From the NCBI GenBank assembly GCA_900469615.1, contig UBYA01000006.1, forward strand, positions 232,000 to 295,999: 64,000 bases of DNA, given 5' to 3'. The notes beneath the pieces were generated by a model. The model did no database searches and was not told the origin of the DNA. It saw only the letters and a list, made by a program, of their open reading frames with translations. The translations under genes were made by a program, and so were the position numbers. Positions 15,471 through 25,194 of this stretch are shown one piece after another; within the stretch, counting starts at the first letter, position 1, and each line of letters opens with the position of its first letter. The DNA is from Hyphomicrobiales bacterium. GTDB taxonomy: Bacteria; Pseudomonadota; Alphaproteobacteria; Rhizobiales; Rhizobiaceae.

Positions 15471-17106
15471 GTCGTCTGCTTTCGTGATCGTCCGTGCCCT
15501 GGCCCGCCGTGCCGGCGATGGTCAGGAGAAGGCATACCAGGCCAAGAATCAGCGCGTAGCCATCGGCATCATTGGTGCGGTAGCTGCCGAGCTTGCTGTA
15601 GACCAGCCACGGCAGGGTCATCAGGCTATCCGAGCCGAAGAGCGCCACGGTGCCGAGATCGCCGAGCGACAGGGCCATGGCAAAGGAGAGCGCCGTGAAA
15701 AACGGTTTGCGCAGGCCCGGCCAATCGATGAGGCGCAGCCGGGAGACGCCATGAAGGCCGAGGCTCGCCGCCAGCCGTTCGGTGCGCCGACGATGGACGG
15801 CATAGGCCGGCTCGATGACGCGAATGACGAAGGGCAACGCCATCAGCGCATTGACGATCACGATCAGGATGGCGGCGAACCTGCTGGGATCGCCCAGCGG
15901 CCTGAGCGCCAGAAACCAGCCTGTTGCCAGTACGATCGGCGGAACCAGCAGGATCAGGGACGAGCTTCCGCTCAATGCGATCGCCAGGCCGTGCAGGCCG
16001 ACTGAATTGCGGCGACCTGCCGATATTGCCGATCGGGCGCGAATGATGGCAAAGGATATCAGGACCGCGAGAAGCCCGGCGGCGAGTGCGATCGCAAGGC
16101 TCGTGGCGGCCGCCTGCAGAAAGATCGGCTGGATCGCCAGCTTCGCAAGGTTGGCTTCCAGGCCGGCAACAACGACCGAAGCGAGCGGCAGGCCGAGAAA
16201 AAGTGCGGCGCCCGACAGCAAAGCGGCGTCGGCCCATCGGGCTGCCGGCATCCGCCCGTCGATGCGCCGAAGCGTGCGGCCGCTGGTCAGCCCATGATCG
16301 TCCGGCGCGCGAAACAGCGTCATGGCGCCGAGGATCGCCACGGTCACGACGATTTGCAGCAGCGACAGCATCACGGCGCGCGCCGGATCGAAATCGAAGC
16401 GCAGCGCCTGATAGATCGCGACCTCCAGCGTCGTCGCGGCCGGTCCGCCGCCGAGGATCAGGACGAGCGTGAAGCTGGTGGCGCAGAGCATGAAGATCAG
16501 GCCGGCAATACCGGGAATGAGGCCGCGCAGGACAGGCCATTCGATGAAGCGGAAGACCGAGGCGGGCCGCATGCCGAGCCCGCCGGCCACGAGCCAGTAT
16601 TCCGCCGGCACGCGCTCCAGCCCGGCAAGCATCAGCCGGCAGGCGAGCGGCATGTTGAAGAAGACATGCGCCAGCAGGATGCCCGCGAGCCCGTAAATGC
16701 TGACGGGCTGCGACAGGCCGATCGCCGCAAGCGCCTGATTGAGCAGCCCCTGCCGGCCCCATATGCCGAGCAGGCCGAGCGCGCCGATCAGCACCGGCAG
16801 GCCCATCGGCACGGCCATCAGCCGGATCAGCCATAACCGGCCGGGAAAGCGCGGCTGGCGCGCCAAAGCGCGCGCGACCGGTATGGCGAGCGCGATGGAG
16901 AGCAGCGTCGAAAGCGTTGCCTGCAGCAGCGTAAAGCGCAGGACGCGCAGCAGGTAGGGATCGGTCAGCGTGGTTTCGCCGCCGGATTCGATGCCGGCGG
17001 CCAGCAGGACGAGCACGGCAACTCCCACGAAAAAGACGATGCCGGCAAGGCTGAGTGCCCCGCCGGAAATAGCGCGTCTTCGTTCGGGTGCCGTCAGGAT
17101 GGTCAA
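15463..17106 (-). CDS. thiP: Thiamine ABC transporter permease
   Basis: Inner-membrane channel for thiamine uptake. 547 residues built of two fused permease halves, each with about six hydrophobic segments and an EAA-type loop ([20 protein letters not shown] and [20 protein letters not shown]), the usual ThiP layout. Translation seems to start at a TTG (TTG ACC ATC CTG) at 17106, only 4 nt after the thiB stop, so expression is probably coupled to thiB. Confidence 0.93.
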   Translation of the reverse strand: MTILTAPERRRAISGGALSLAGIVFFVGVAVLVLLAAGIESGGETTLTDPYLLRVLRFTLLQATLSTLLSIALAIPVARALARQPRFPGRLWLIRLMAVPMGLPVLIGALGLLGIWGRQGLLNQALAAIGLSQPVSIYGLAGILLAHVFFNMPLACRLMLAGLERVPAEYWLVAGGLGMRPASVFRFIEWPVLRGLIPGIAGLIFMLCATSFTLVLILGGGPAATTLEVAIYQALRFDFDPARAVMLSLLQIVVTVAILGAMTLFRAPDDHGLTSGRTLRRIDGRMPAARWADAALLSGAALFLGLPLASVVVAGLEANLAKLAIQPIFLQAAATSLAIALAAGLLAVLISFAIIRARSAISAGRRNSVGLHGLAIALSGSSSLILLVPPIVLATGWFLALRPLGDPSRFAAILIVIVNALMALPFVIRVIEPAYAVHRRRTERLAASLGLHGVSRLRLIDWPGLRKPFFTALSFAMALSLGDLGTVALFGSDSLMTLPWLVYSKLGSYRTNDADGYALILGLVCLLLTIAGTAGQGTDDHESRRHD

Positions 17107-17110
17107 GGTG

Positions 17111-18139
17111 TCAGTTGCCGCTGGTGGCGGTCAGCCACTCGTCGATCCAGGCCTTGCGGTTCTTGTCGACCTCAGCGGGGCTCATCAGGAAGGTCTTCGA
17201 CGGTACGACGAGCTTGCTGAAGGCATCCGGCAGCGGTTCCGACGTGGCGGAGACCGGCATCATCCAGTTGGCTGTGGGGATGATGTCCTGGAAGCCGGGG
17301 GAGATCATGAACTTCAGGAAGTCGCGGGCGAGATCCTTGTTCGGCGAAGACTTGATGAGGCCGGCGACCTCGATCTGGATGTAATGGCCTTCCGAGAAGG
17401 CGGCCGCCTGATAGCGGTCGGTCTTGTCCTCGATCATGTGATAGGCCGGCGACGTCGTGTAGGAGAGCACCATCGGCGCTTCGCCCTTGGTGAAGAGATC
17501 GTAGGCTTCCGACCAGCCGGGGGTGACGGTCAGGATGCGGCCCTTGAGCTTCGTCCACGCGTCGGCCGCCTTGTCGCCATAGATCGACTTGACCCAGAGC
17601 AGAAGGCCGAGACCCGGCGTCGAGGTGCGCGGATCCTCGATGACGATCTTCTGCGAGGGATCGCCCTCGATCAGGTCCTTCATGCTCTTCGGCGGATTTT
17701 TCACCGTCTGGGTGTCGTAGATGACGGCGAAGTGGCCGTAGTCGTAGGGCACGAAGACATCGTCCTTGAAATCGCCGGGAACCTTGAGGGCCGAGGTGTC
17801 GATGCCGCTTGCGTCGAAGAGGCCGGTATCCTTGGCTTCGTCGACGAGATTGGTGTCGAGGCCGAGAACGACATCGGCCTTGGTGCCCGCGCCCTCCAGC
17901 TTGAGGCGGGAGAGAAGCGCCACGCCGTCGGTGACGCTGACATAGTTGACCGTGCAGCCGCAGGTCTTTTCGAAGGCCGCCTTGACCTTGGCGCCCGGAC
18001 CCCAGTCGGCGGTAAAGCTCTCATAGGTGTAGATGGTCAGGGTCTTGTCGGCCGCGGCGGCTGGCTGTGCGGCGAAAAGGGTCGTTCCGGCGGCAAGGGC
18101 CAAGCCGGCGAAGAATGACAATAGCGAACGGTGTTGCAT
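17111..18139 (-). CDS. thiB: Thiamine-binding periplasmic protein
   Basis: Captures thiamine/TPP in the periplasm. 342 residues: Sec signal peptide [20 protein letters not shown] through AQPAAAA, then the mature start [19 protein letters not shown] and the ThiB-type sequence [23 protein letters not shown]. WxxxPxxWxEA-like [11 protein letters not shown] and SYTTSPAYH stretches are typical of the binding cleft. First gene of the operon, 65 nt after a TPP riboswitch; AGAGGAGGCG precedes the ATG. Confidence 0.95.
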   Translation of the reverse strand: MQHRSLLSFFAGLALAAGTTLFAAQPAAAADKTLTIYTYESFTADWGPGAKVKAAFEKTCGCTVNYVSVTDGVALLSRLKLEGAGTKADVVLGLDTNLVDEAKDTGLFDASGIDTSALKVPGDFKDDVFVPYDYGHFAVIYDTQTVKNPPKSMKDLIEGDPSQKIVIEDPRTSTPGLGLLLWVKSIYGDKAADAWTKLKGRILTVTPGWSEAYDLFTKGEAPMVLSYTTSPAYHMIEDKTDRYQAAAFSEGHYIQIEVAGLIKSSPNKDLARDFLKFMISPGFQDIIPTANWMMPVSATSEPLPDAFSKLVVPSKTFLMSPAEVDKNRKAWIDEWLTATSGN

Positions 18140-18203
18140 GACAGCGCCTCCTCTCTGGTTTCGTCTTGAAGGGGAAAAGGGCGCTATGATTTCGTCACGC
18201 GTC

Positions 18204-18297
18204 TAATCCCTCCGCCGGTGTTAGCCGGATCAGGTTCCGCGGGTTGGCCGGTCAAAGCCTCTCAGCCAGATGTCCGCAAAGACATAAGGCACCCCGT
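18204..18297 (-). promoter_or_regulatory. TPP riboswitch (THI element) of thiBPQ
   Basis: On the minus strand the conserved parts occur in order: GGGGTGCC, CTGAGAGGC, ACCCGCGGAACCTGATC, then GGCTAACACCGGCG and AGGGA. This is the standard TPP aptamer with P3 hairpin between the GCC and CTGAGA boxes. It sits between the thiB start and the 3' end of the MFS gene, so the operon should be shut off when TPP is plentiful. Confidence 0.95.
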
Positions 18298-18376
18298 TAG
18301 AGCGTCGGCAGATTTAGCCTTGTGACGACGGGATGACAAGGGAAATGATTCCCTTGCCGATTATGGGCGGGAGGCG

Positions 18377-19912
18377 TTACTCGGCGGCGTGGGCAGCAGC
18401 GACGCCGTCCAGTTTCTTTGTTGCGCCGGGAAGCTGCACGTTCTTCAGCGTCAGGGAGGTCAGAAGGCCGAGCAGGCAGATGCCGGCGGCCGTCATGAAC
18501 AGCGGGCTGAAGGCGCTGGCATAGGCATTGGCGACGGCTTCGCGGGTTGCCTCCGGCAGAGCGGCCATCATCTTCGGCGTCAGTTCCTCGATGTCGGGAA
18601 CGCCTGCGATGGAAACACCGACATTGCCGAGCTTGGCGGCGATGATGGCGCCGTAGATGGAGATGGCGATCGAGGCGCCGCCCATGCGCGACAGCGTGAC
18701 GGCGCCGGTCGCCGCGCCCACATCGCGGGCAGCGGCCGCGTTCTGCACGCCGATGACGGGCACCTGCTGCGCAAGGCCGATGCCGATGCCGTGCAAGAGC
18801 ATCAGGCCGCCGATGAAGACGATGGGCGTGCCGGCATGGACGAAGGCGAGCGAGGCGAATGCGATGGTGCTGCAGGCGGCGCTTGCGACCGCAAAGGGCT
18901 TGTAGCGCCCCCTTGCCGCGATCAGCCGGCCGGCCGACAGCGAGCCGCAGACGAGGCCGCCGGTCAGCAGAATGAACAGCAGGCCGGCCATCGAGGGTGA
19001 AAGGCCCGTCGTCGTCTGCAGGAAGAGCGCGAAATAATTGACCATGCCGATGGCAACGGCGCCGCTGGTGATCGAGGTGATCAGCAGAAGGCCGAATGTC
19101 GAATTGCGGAACAGCGTCATCGGCACGATCGGCTCCGGCGCGCGGCGCTCGATGAAGACCCAGGCAATGGCGCAGATCACGCCGAAGGCGATGATGCCGA
19201 GGCATTGCGGCGACAGCAGCGATCCGAACAATTCGCTGCCATCGGCGGCAAGCACGATGCTCGTGGTCGTCAGGGCAAGGACGATGGCACCGGCATAATC
19301 GATCTTCGGCCGGCGGGCCGGCTTGCGATAGGGGAGCATGAAGGCAAGGCCGGTGAGCACGATGAAGCCGATCGGCACGTTGACGAGGAAGATCGAGCGC
19401 CAGCCGAACAGATCGCTCATCGTGCCGCCGAGAACAGGCCCTATGGCGCCGGAGGCCATCAGCACCAGGCTCGAATAGCTCTGGTAACGGGCGCGTTCGC
19501 GCGGCTCGAAGATGTCGGCGTTGACCGCGAAGATCGATACCATGATGCCGCCGCCGCCGAGACCCTGCAGCACGCGGGCGGCGATCAGCGTGTTCATCGA
19601 CACGGCAAGACCGCAGACGGCGGAGCCGGCGGTGAAGATCGCGATCGCCGTCATCATCACATATTTGCGGCCGAAGAGGTCGCCGAGCTTGCCGTAGACG
19701 GGCATGACGGCCGAAAGGGAGAGCAGATAGGCCGATCCGATCCAGCCGAAGCGCTCCAGATGCCCGAACTCGCCGACGATCGTCGGAAGCGCCGTCGATA
19801 CGATCTGGTTGTCGAGCGTCGCCATGAACATGGCGGTCATCAGAAACAGGAAGAGGATAAGCCGCCGTTTATGATCCGCCACGAGCGGGGCCAATGTTGT
19901 CTGCATGTCCAT
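18377..19912 (-). CDS. MFS drug exporter, DHA2 (EmrB/QacA) type
   Basis: 511-residue inner-membrane protein with about 14 hydrophobic segments, the DHA2 pattern. Motif C-like and family motifs are visible: MATLDNQIVSTALPTI in TM1, GKLGDLFGRKYVMM (motif A) after TM2, and GPVLGGTMSDLFGWRSIFLVNVPIG in TM5-6. It probably exports toxic organic compounds with proton antiport. It is divergent from a MarR regulator 167 nt away, which suggests substrate-inducible control; the substrate is unknown. Confidence 0.9.
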   Translation of the reverse strand: MDMQTTLAPLVADHKRRLILFLFLMTAMFMATLDNQIVSTALPTIVGEFGHLERFGWIGSAYLLSLSAVMPVYGKLGDLFGRKYVMMTAIAIFTAGSAVCGLAVSMNTLIAARVLQGLGGGGIMVSIFAVNADIFEPRERARYQSYSSLVLMASGAIGPVLGGTMSDLFGWRSIFLVNVPIGFIVLTGLAFMLPYRKPARRPKIDYAGAIVLALTTTSIVLAADGSELFGSLLSPQCLGIIAFGVICAIAWVFIERRAPEPIVPMTLFRNSTFGLLLITSITSGAVAIGMVNYFALFLQTTTGLSPSMAGLLFILLTGGLVCGSLSAGRLIAARGRYKPFAVASAACSTIAFASLAFVHAGTPIVFIGGLMLLHGIGIGLAQQVPVIGVQNAAAARDVGAATGAVTLSRMGGASIAISIYGAIIAAKLGNVGVSIAGVPDIEELTPKMMAALPEATREAVANAYASAFSPLFMTAAGICLLGLLTSLTLKNVQLPGATKKLDGVAAAHAAE

Positions 19913-20014
19913 GGGGCAAGAAATCCCAGCTTGGCCGAAACGCTGCGCGATCGATCGAATGCGCGGGACGCCTCGGTTTTCATACCTGAAATATATGTGC
20001 CATTAGCATATAAT

Positions 20015-20025
20015 TGTCAATGACA
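20015..20025. promoter_or_regulatory. Possible MarR operator
   Basis: Palindrome TGTCA-A-TGACA in the AT-rich gap between the divergent exporter and marR genes, with further TAGCATAT and TTTGCATAT repeats on either side. Position and symmetry suit a MarR-family autoregulatory site; no experimental consensus is available to me. Confidence 0.35.
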
Positions 20026-20079
20026 GTTGAATGCTGTTTGCATATTTTATTTCTTTTCTCCCTCTGGTATGGTGGAAAG

Positions 20080-20607
20080 ATGACATCTGCGACGAACACA
20101 CGAGAAGTTGAAGCTCACCTGCCGACCGAAGACGAGAATCTTCTTCGCATCGGCCATGCGATGACGCGCATGCGCCTGCTGACGGGCCGCCGCATGATCG
20201 GCAGGCTTGCCATTCAGAGCGTCGCGCCGGGCCTCGAGCTTTCGCATCTCGACGTGCTCGATGTCGTCAGGCGGGCGGAGGCGACCGGCGAAGTCACCGT
20301 CGGCACCATCGCCGAAATGGTGCGTATCGATCCGTCGCGGGCGAGCCGCATCGTTGCCGACATGGTGGCCCGCGGTGTCCTGCGCCGCAAGGCATCGCAG
20401 GCGGATGCGCGCCGCATCGTCGTGGTGCTGACCGCGCTCGGGCAGCGATTGCTGTCGGAGATACAGGCGCAGAAATATTCGGTCATCGGCAGCATCTTTG
20501 CAGATTGGACGCCGGAGGAAATCGAGAGCTTCTCGCTGCTGTTCGATCGCTATGTCAGCGGTTACGAGCGGGTTTTCCAGGCTCGCCTCAAGGAAACGGA
20601 CGACTGA
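20080..20607 (+). CDS. MarR family transcriptional regulator
   Basis: 175-residue winged-helix repressor. The winged HTH spans about residues 60-125, with the recognition helix in IDPSRASRIVADMVARGVLR and the wing in KASQADARRIVVVLT (the DxR motif DARR is typical of MarR). Divergent from the MFS exporter, so it most likely controls that gene and itself. The start at 20080 has GGTGGAAAG just before it; the longer frame from 20014 lacks similarity. Confidence 0.9.
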   Translation: MTSATNTREVEAHLPTEDENLLRIGHAMTRMRLLTGRRMIGRLAIQSVAPGLELSHLDVLDVVRRAEATGEVTVGTIAEMVRIDPSRASRIVADMVARGVLRRKASQADARRIVVVLTALGQRLLSEIQAQKYSVIGSIFADWTPEEIESFSLLFDRYVSGYERVFQARLKETDD

Positions 20608-20679
20608 GCGGCCGGCGAGGCCGTTCTTGCCAACGGCGCTCTTCCCTAGGGATATGAGTTTGCGCTATGGGCTTGCCTC

Positions 20680-21333
20680 ATGAGCCAGTCCACCACCTTT
20701 ACCATCCTGCTCGGCGGCGAGCTCCGCCTGACGGAGCGATTGCGCGATGCCGTTTCCGGCAGCCGTTTCATCGCGGCCGATGGCGGCATGCGCCATGCGG
20801 TCGCGCTCGGGGTGGAACCTGAGCTGTGGGTCGGCGACTTCGATTCCACGCCTGCCGATCTGCTGCGCGCCTTTCCCAACGTGCCGAAGCAGCCCTATCC
20901 GGCAGCGAAGGCGGCGACCGACGGCGAGATTGCCGTCTCGGAAGCGATCGATCGCGGTGCGGCCAGGCTGATCCTCGCCGGCGCCATGGGCGGCGAGCGG
21001 TCCGATCATGCGATTCAGCATCTGCTTTACGGCGTTCACCTTGCCGAAAAAGGCCTCGACGTGTTGCTGACTTCAGGCGACGAGGAGGCCGTGCCGCTTC
21101 CGCCGGGCGATCTCACGCTGGCGCTGCCGGCCGGCTCGCTGTTTTCGGTGCTCGGCTTCAGCGATCTGACGGGCCTTTTCATCGAGAATGCCCGATATCC
21201 CTTGCGTGATTTTCATTTGCCCTTCGGCGCATCGCGCACCATTTCCAATGTGGCGGAAGGCGATGTGCGCTTTTTGCTCGGCAGCGGCAGGGCGATCGTT
21301 CTTGCCCGCCCTTATGACCTTTCCGGAGTCTGA
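20680..21333 (+). CDS. thiN: Thiamine pyrophosphokinase
   Basis: Converts thiamine plus ATP to TPP, completing the use of thiamine imported by ThiBPQ encoded nearby. 217 residues with the TPK motifs ADGGMRHAV (about 33-41), the metal-binding GDFDST (about 52-57), AATDGEIAV (a K..TD variant), and GGERSDHAIQH. The C-terminal TPK beta domain (FSVLGFSDLTG ... GASRTISNVAEGDVRF) carries the conserved S-N motif. It ends 2 nt before the next gene. Confidence 0.92.
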   Translation: MSQSTTFTILLGGELRLTERLRDAVSGSRFIAADGGMRHAVALGVEPELWVGDFDSTPADLLRAFPNVPKQPYPAAKAATDGEIAVSEAIDRGAARLILAGAMGGERSDHAIQHLLYGVHLAEKGLDVLLTSGDEEAVPLPPGDLTLALPAGSLFSVLGFSDLTGLFIENARYPLRDFHLPFGASRTISNVAEGDVRFLLGSGRAIVLARPYDLSGV

Positions 21334-21335
21334 TC

Positions 21336-23165
21336 TTGGCCCCTCCCATTCTGAAACTCGACGACATCTTCCTGAGCTTTGGCGGTGCGCCTTTGCTCGC
21401 CGGTGCCGGGCTGCAGGTGGAGCCGGGCGACAAGATCTGCCTTGTCGGCCGCAACGGGTCCGGCAAGTCGACGCTCCTGAAGATCGCCGCCGGCCTTGTC
21501 GAGGCGCAGTCGGGAGAGGTGTTCCGCCATCCGTCGTCGACCGTGCGCTATCTCGAACAGGCACCGGATTTTGCCGGCTACAAGACGGTTGCGGCTTACG
21601 CGGAATCCGGCCTCGGCCCCGGCGACGACCCTTACCGGGTGACTTACCTGCTGTCTCATCTCGGCCTGACCGGCGAAGAGGACCCGAACAATCTGTCGGG
21701 CGGCGAGGCCCGTCGTGCCGCGCTTGCGCGCGTTCTGGCACCGGAGCCGGATATCTTGCTGCTCGACGAGCCCACCAACCATCTGGACCTGCCGACCATC
21801 GAATGGCTGGAAGGCGAGCTGCAGAAGAGCCGCAGTGCGCTCGTGCTGATCTCGCACGACCGCCGCTTTCTGGAGAAGGTCTCGACCGCCACCGTCTGGC
21901 TCGATCGCGGCACGTCGCGCCGGCTGGACCGGGGTTTTGCTTATTTCGAAGCCTGGCGCGATCAGGTGCTGGAGGCCGAAGAGCTGGAGCAGCACAAGCT
22001 CGGCAAGCAGATCGAGCGTGAAGAACACTGGCTGCGCTACGGCGTGACGGCGCGGCGCAAGCGCAACATGCGCCGGCTCGGGGAGCTGCAGGACATGCGC
22101 TCCCGCTATCGTGGCCACAAGGGCGCTCTCGGCACGGTGCAGGCTGCCGCCTCCGATGCGCAGGAAAGCGGCAAGCTGGTGATCGAGGCCGACAGGATCA
22201 CCAAGGCCTATGACGACCGCACCATCGTCGCGCCATTCTCGATCCGCGTGCATCGCGGCGATTGCATCGGTCTCGTCGGCCCGAACGGCGCCGGCAAGAC
22301 GACGCTCCTGAAGATGCTGACCGGCCAGCTGGAACCGGACAGCGGCACGGTGAAGCTTGGCACCAATCTGGAGATCGCCACGCTCGACCAGAAGCGCGAG
22401 GAACTGAACCCCGAAGATACGCTCGCCAATTATCTGACCGACGGTCGCGGCGAGAATCTGCTCGTCAATGGGGAGCAGCGGCATGTGACCGGCTACATGA
22501 AGGAGTTCCTGTTCCAGCCGGAGCAGGCGCGCACGCCGATCAAGAATCTCTCCGGCGGCGAGCGCGCCCGGCTTATGCTGGCGCGTATCCTGTCGCGGCC
22601 GACCAATCTCCTGATCCTCGACGAGCCCACAAACGATCTCGACATCGAGACGCTGGATCTGTTGCAGGAAATCGTGTCCGGCTTTGCCGGCACCGTCATC
22701 CTCGTCAGCCACGACCGCGACTTCCTCGACCGTACCGTGACCTCGACCATCGCGCCCGCCAATCCGGAAGATCCGGATGGACGCTGGATCGAATATGCCG
22801 GCGGCTATTCGGACATGCTCGCCCAGCGCAAGGGCGCGATCGAGGAACGCAAGCGGGCGGAAAAGGCGGCCGAGAAACCAAAGCCGGCCGAAGCCGCAAT
22901 GCCCGTCGCCGAGAGCTCGAAGGCCAAGGGAAAGCTGTCCTACAAGCAGAAATTCGCTCTCGAAAACCTGCCGAAGGAAATGGCCAAGGCCGAAGCGGAG
23001 ATTGCCGCCCGCGAGAAGAAGATGGCCGATCCGAACCTGTTCTCCAAGGATCCCGCAACCTTCAACCGACTCGCGGCGGAGATGGAAAAGCTGCGGGAAA
23101 GCCTGATAAAGATGGAAGAAGAATGGCTCGAACTCGAAATGCTGCGCGAGGAGCTGGAGGGCTGA
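21336..23165 (+). CDS. ABC-F family ATPase (Uup/EttA-like)
   Basis: Cytosolic tandem ABC ATPase without membrane domain; such proteins act on ribosomes. 609 residues: first NBD with Walker A GRNGSGKST (about 39), signature LSGGEARR and LLLDEPTNHLDL; a charged interdomain linker (EREEHWLRYGVTARRKRNMR); second NBD with GPNGAGKTT, LSGGERAR and LILDEPTNDLDI; then an Uup-like coiled-coil C-terminal domain rich in K/E. The start is TTG at 21336, well placed behind CCGGAG, giving MAPPILKLDDI. Overlaps transcriptionally with thiN (2-nt gap). Repeat copy 4 follows the stop. Confidence 0.92.
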   Translation: MAPPILKLDDIFLSFGGAPLLAGAGLQVEPGDKICLVGRNGSGKSTLLKIAAGLVEAQSGEVFRHPSSTVRYLEQAPDFAGYKTVAAYAESGLGPGDDPYRVTYLLSHLGLTGEEDPNNLSGGEARRAALARVLAPEPDILLLDEPTNHLDLPTIEWLEGELQKSRSALVLISHDRRFLEKVSTATVWLDRGTSRRLDRGFAYFEAWRDQVLEAEELEQHKLGKQIEREEHWLRYGVTARRKRNMRRLGELQDMRSRYRGHKGALGTVQAAASDAQESGKLVIEADRITKAYDDRTIVAPFSIRVHRGDCIGLVGPNGAGKTTLLKMLTGQLEPDSGTVKLGTNLEIATLDQKREELNPEDTLANYLTDGRGENLLVNGEQRHVTGYMKEFLFQPEQARTPIKNLSGGERARLMLARILSRPTNLLILDEPTNDLDIETLDLLQEIVSGFAGTVILVSHDRDFLDRTVTSTIAPANPEDPDGRWIEYAGGYSDMLAQRKGAIEERKRAEKAAEKPKPAEAAMPVAESSKAKGKLSYKQKFALENLPKEMAKAEAEIAAREKKMADPNLFSKDPATFNRLAAEMEKLRESLIKMEEEWLELEMLREELEG

Positions 23166-23188
23166 GCGGCCGGAACGCGGTATCGTTT

Positions 23189-23279
23189 AGAGCAATTCAA
23201 GGAAAACGCGCAGCGATTTTCCGTTTTGAATCGAACAAAAACAAATAGATAGAGCGGCTCCGTGAAACGCGGAACCGCA
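23189..23279. repeat. 3'-end palindromic repeat, copy 4
   Basis: AGAGCAATTCAAGGAAAACG then CGCAGCGATTTTCCGTTTTG, followed by a hairpin GCGGCTCCG-TGAAA-CGCGGAACCGC. It fills the gap between the convergent stops of the ABC-F gene and the SIS gene, so the hairpin could terminate both. Confidence 0.7.
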
Positions 23280-23284
23280 TCTGG

Positions 23285-24013
23285 CTAGAGATGCGGATTG
23301 CGCGGCCGGTATTTCCGGACCAGCTGCTGGTTGATTTCCCTGGCACCCGGCATGTTGGCGCTGAGATAGACGGGTGGATCGCCATCCTTGCAGAGTTCGG
23401 CGGCGACATCGGCGAAGATGGCATTCAGCACCGTCGCTCCGACGGCCGTCGAGGCCGGGCCAACCTTCAGGCCGGTGCGTGGCAGGTCGATCATGGCGTC
23501 GCCCGGCGGCAGGCCGTTGTCCAGCACGATATCGGCGATATCGGCGAGCTTCCTGCGTCCGTTGGCAATAGCGGTCGAATAGGCAAGCGACGTGATGGCG
23601 ATGACGGTCGCGCCGATTTCGCGGCCATAATCCGCCGCCTCGAGCGGAGCGGCGTTGACGCCGGAGTTGGAGGCGATGATCAGCACGTCGCCCGGCTGCA
23701 TGCCGTAGCGCTCGAAGATCGGGCGGATGAGCCCCTCGGTACGCTCATAGACCGAGCTGATGACGGCGCCCTCGTGCAGCATGGCGGAACCTACGAGCAC
23801 CGGAATGGTGAAGGCGAGGCCGCCGGCGCGATAATGCACCTCTTCCGCCAGCATATGCGAATGGCCGGTGCCGAAGACATAGACGCGGCGATCGCCGCGC
23901 GCGGCCGCGCAGATGGCTTCGGAAGCCCTGGCCATCGGCTCGGCAAGCGTTTCGCGCAGGGTTTCCAGCCGGGCGATGAGGGCCGAGAAATAGCTTTCCG
24001 TGACTGCGGTCAT
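23285..24013 (-). CDS. SIS domain sugar-phosphate isomerase/binding protein
   Basis: 242-residue SIS-domain protein. The phosphosugar-binding core is visible as [20 protein letters not shown] (about 43-62) and [17 protein letters not shown] (about 110-126), followed by TVIAITSL. The His-rich GTGHSH version resembles the YfeU/MurQ-like subgroup of SIS proteins, which act on N-acetylated amino-sugar phosphates or bind them. The start at 24013 follows AAAGGAGG. It is the last gene of the GntR-SIS-nagA-SIS operon (24 nt after nagA), so a role in amino-sugar metabolism is likely, but the reaction is unknown. Confidence 0.8.
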   Translation of the reverse strand: MTAVTESYFSALIARLETLRETLAEPMARASEAICAAARGDRRVYVFGTGHSHMLAEEVHYRAGGLAFTIPVLVGSAMLHEGAVISSVYERTEGLIRPIFERYGMQPGDVLIIASNSGVNAAPLEAADYGREIGATVIAITSLAYSTAIANGRRKLADIADIVLDNGLPPGDAMIDLPRTGLKVGPASTAVGATVLNAIFADVAAELCKDGDPPVYLSANMPGAREINQQLVRKYRPRNPHL

Positions 24014-24036
24014 TCCGAGCCTCCTTTCCGCGTGCG

Positions 24037-25194
24037 TCAGGCCGAAGGCTGGCCGGAGATCCATGTTTGCGTGACTTCGATGCCGTCGTCGATGTGAACG
24101 AGATCGGCGCGGGTTCCCGGCGTCAAATGGCCCCGATCGGCAAGCCGCAGGAAGCGGGCGGGATAGGAGGTGGCCATGCGCAGCGCTTCGGTGAGCGGCA
24201 GTTCGAGAATGTTGACGCCGTAACGGATCGTGGAAGCCATATCGACATCCGAGCCGGCCAGCGTACCGTCGTCCAGCGTCAGCTTGGAGCAATAGCCGCC
24301 CTTGGTGCGATAGACGGTGCGGCCGTTGAGCGTGAAGCTCGGAAGGTCGGTGCCGACGAGCGACATGGCGTCGGTGACGAAGAACAGCCGGCCCTCGCCA
24401 CGCTTGGCGCGCAGGGCGATGCGCAGCGCCGCCGGCTCGACGTGATGGCCGTCGGCGATGATGCCGCACCAGGGGGCGGGGTGGTCAATCGCCGCGCCGA
24501 CGAGACCGGGCGCGCGATGGCCCATCTGGCTCATGGCGTTGAAAAGGTGGGTCACGCCGCGGGCGCCGGCATCGAAACGCGCGTCTGCCGCTTCCGCCGT
24601 GCAGTCGCTGTGGCCGATGCTGACGATGACGCCGCCTTCACTCAACGCCTGGACCTGACGTTCGGTGATCTGCTCGGCCGCGATCGTGACCAGCAGCGTG
24701 CCGATTGTCTCGCGGGCGCGGATGAAGGTCCTGACGTCGCTGTCTTCGACAGGCCGCATCAATTCCGCCAGATGCGCGCCCTTGCGGGCCGGGGCCAGAT
24801 GCGGGCCTTCCAGATGCAGGCCGGCGACGCCGCGATTGGCCTTCACGGCCTCGGTGGCCGCTTCGATCGCCGCCTCCGTGGCCGCGGCGACATCGGTAAT
24901 CAGCGTCGGCAGCACCGATGTCGTGCCGTAGGGGCGATGCCCCTCGGCGATCATGTACATGGAGTCGGGCGAGGGCTCGTCGTTCAGCATGCGGCCGCCG
25001 CCGCCGTTCACCTGCGCGTCGATGAAGCCGGGAGCCAGGACGCCGCCGTTCAGGCGGATGGTCTCGGCATTGTCGGGCACATCGTTGGCGCCGGTGATGG
25101 CATGGATGCGGCCATTGCCGATCACCAATGCGCTATCCTCGTGAAACCGGTCGCCATCGAAGATGCGGGCGCCGGTAAAGACCTTGTAGTCCAT
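24037..25194 (-). CDS. nagA: N-acetylglucosamine-6-phosphate deacetylase
   Basis: Hydrolyses GlcNAc-6-P to glucosamine-6-P and acetate. About 385 residues of the amidohydrolase barrel: [14 protein letters not shown] near residue 55, the Glu ligand in [17 protein letters not shown] (about 124-140), metal His in SIGHSDCTA and [15 protein letters not shown], and the catalytic Asp in FFVTDAMSL. The upstream SIS gene stops within the start region (ATGTGATGG), so the start is either GTG at 25197 or ATG at 25194; ATG is preferred. The pair with a SIS deaminase is typical of NAG operons. Confidence 0.93.
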   Translation of the reverse strand: MDYKVFTGARIFDGDRFHEDSALVIGNGRIHAITGANDVPDNAETIRLNGGVLAPGFIDAQVNGGGGRMLNDEPSPDSMYMIAEGHRPYGTTSVLPTLITDVAAATEAAIEAATEAVKANRGVAGLHLEGPHLAPARKGAHLAELMRPVEDSDVRTFIRARETIGTLLVTIAAEQITERQVQALSEGGVIVSIGHSDCTAEAADARFDAGARGVTHLFNAMSQMGHRAPGLVGAAIDHPAPWCGIIADGHHVEPAALRIALRAKRGEGRLFFVTDAMSLVGTDLPSFTLNGRTVYRTKGGYCSKLTLDDGTLAGSDVDMASTIRYGVNILELPLTEALRMATSYPARFLRLADRGHLTPGTRADLVHIDDGIEVTQTWISGQPSA

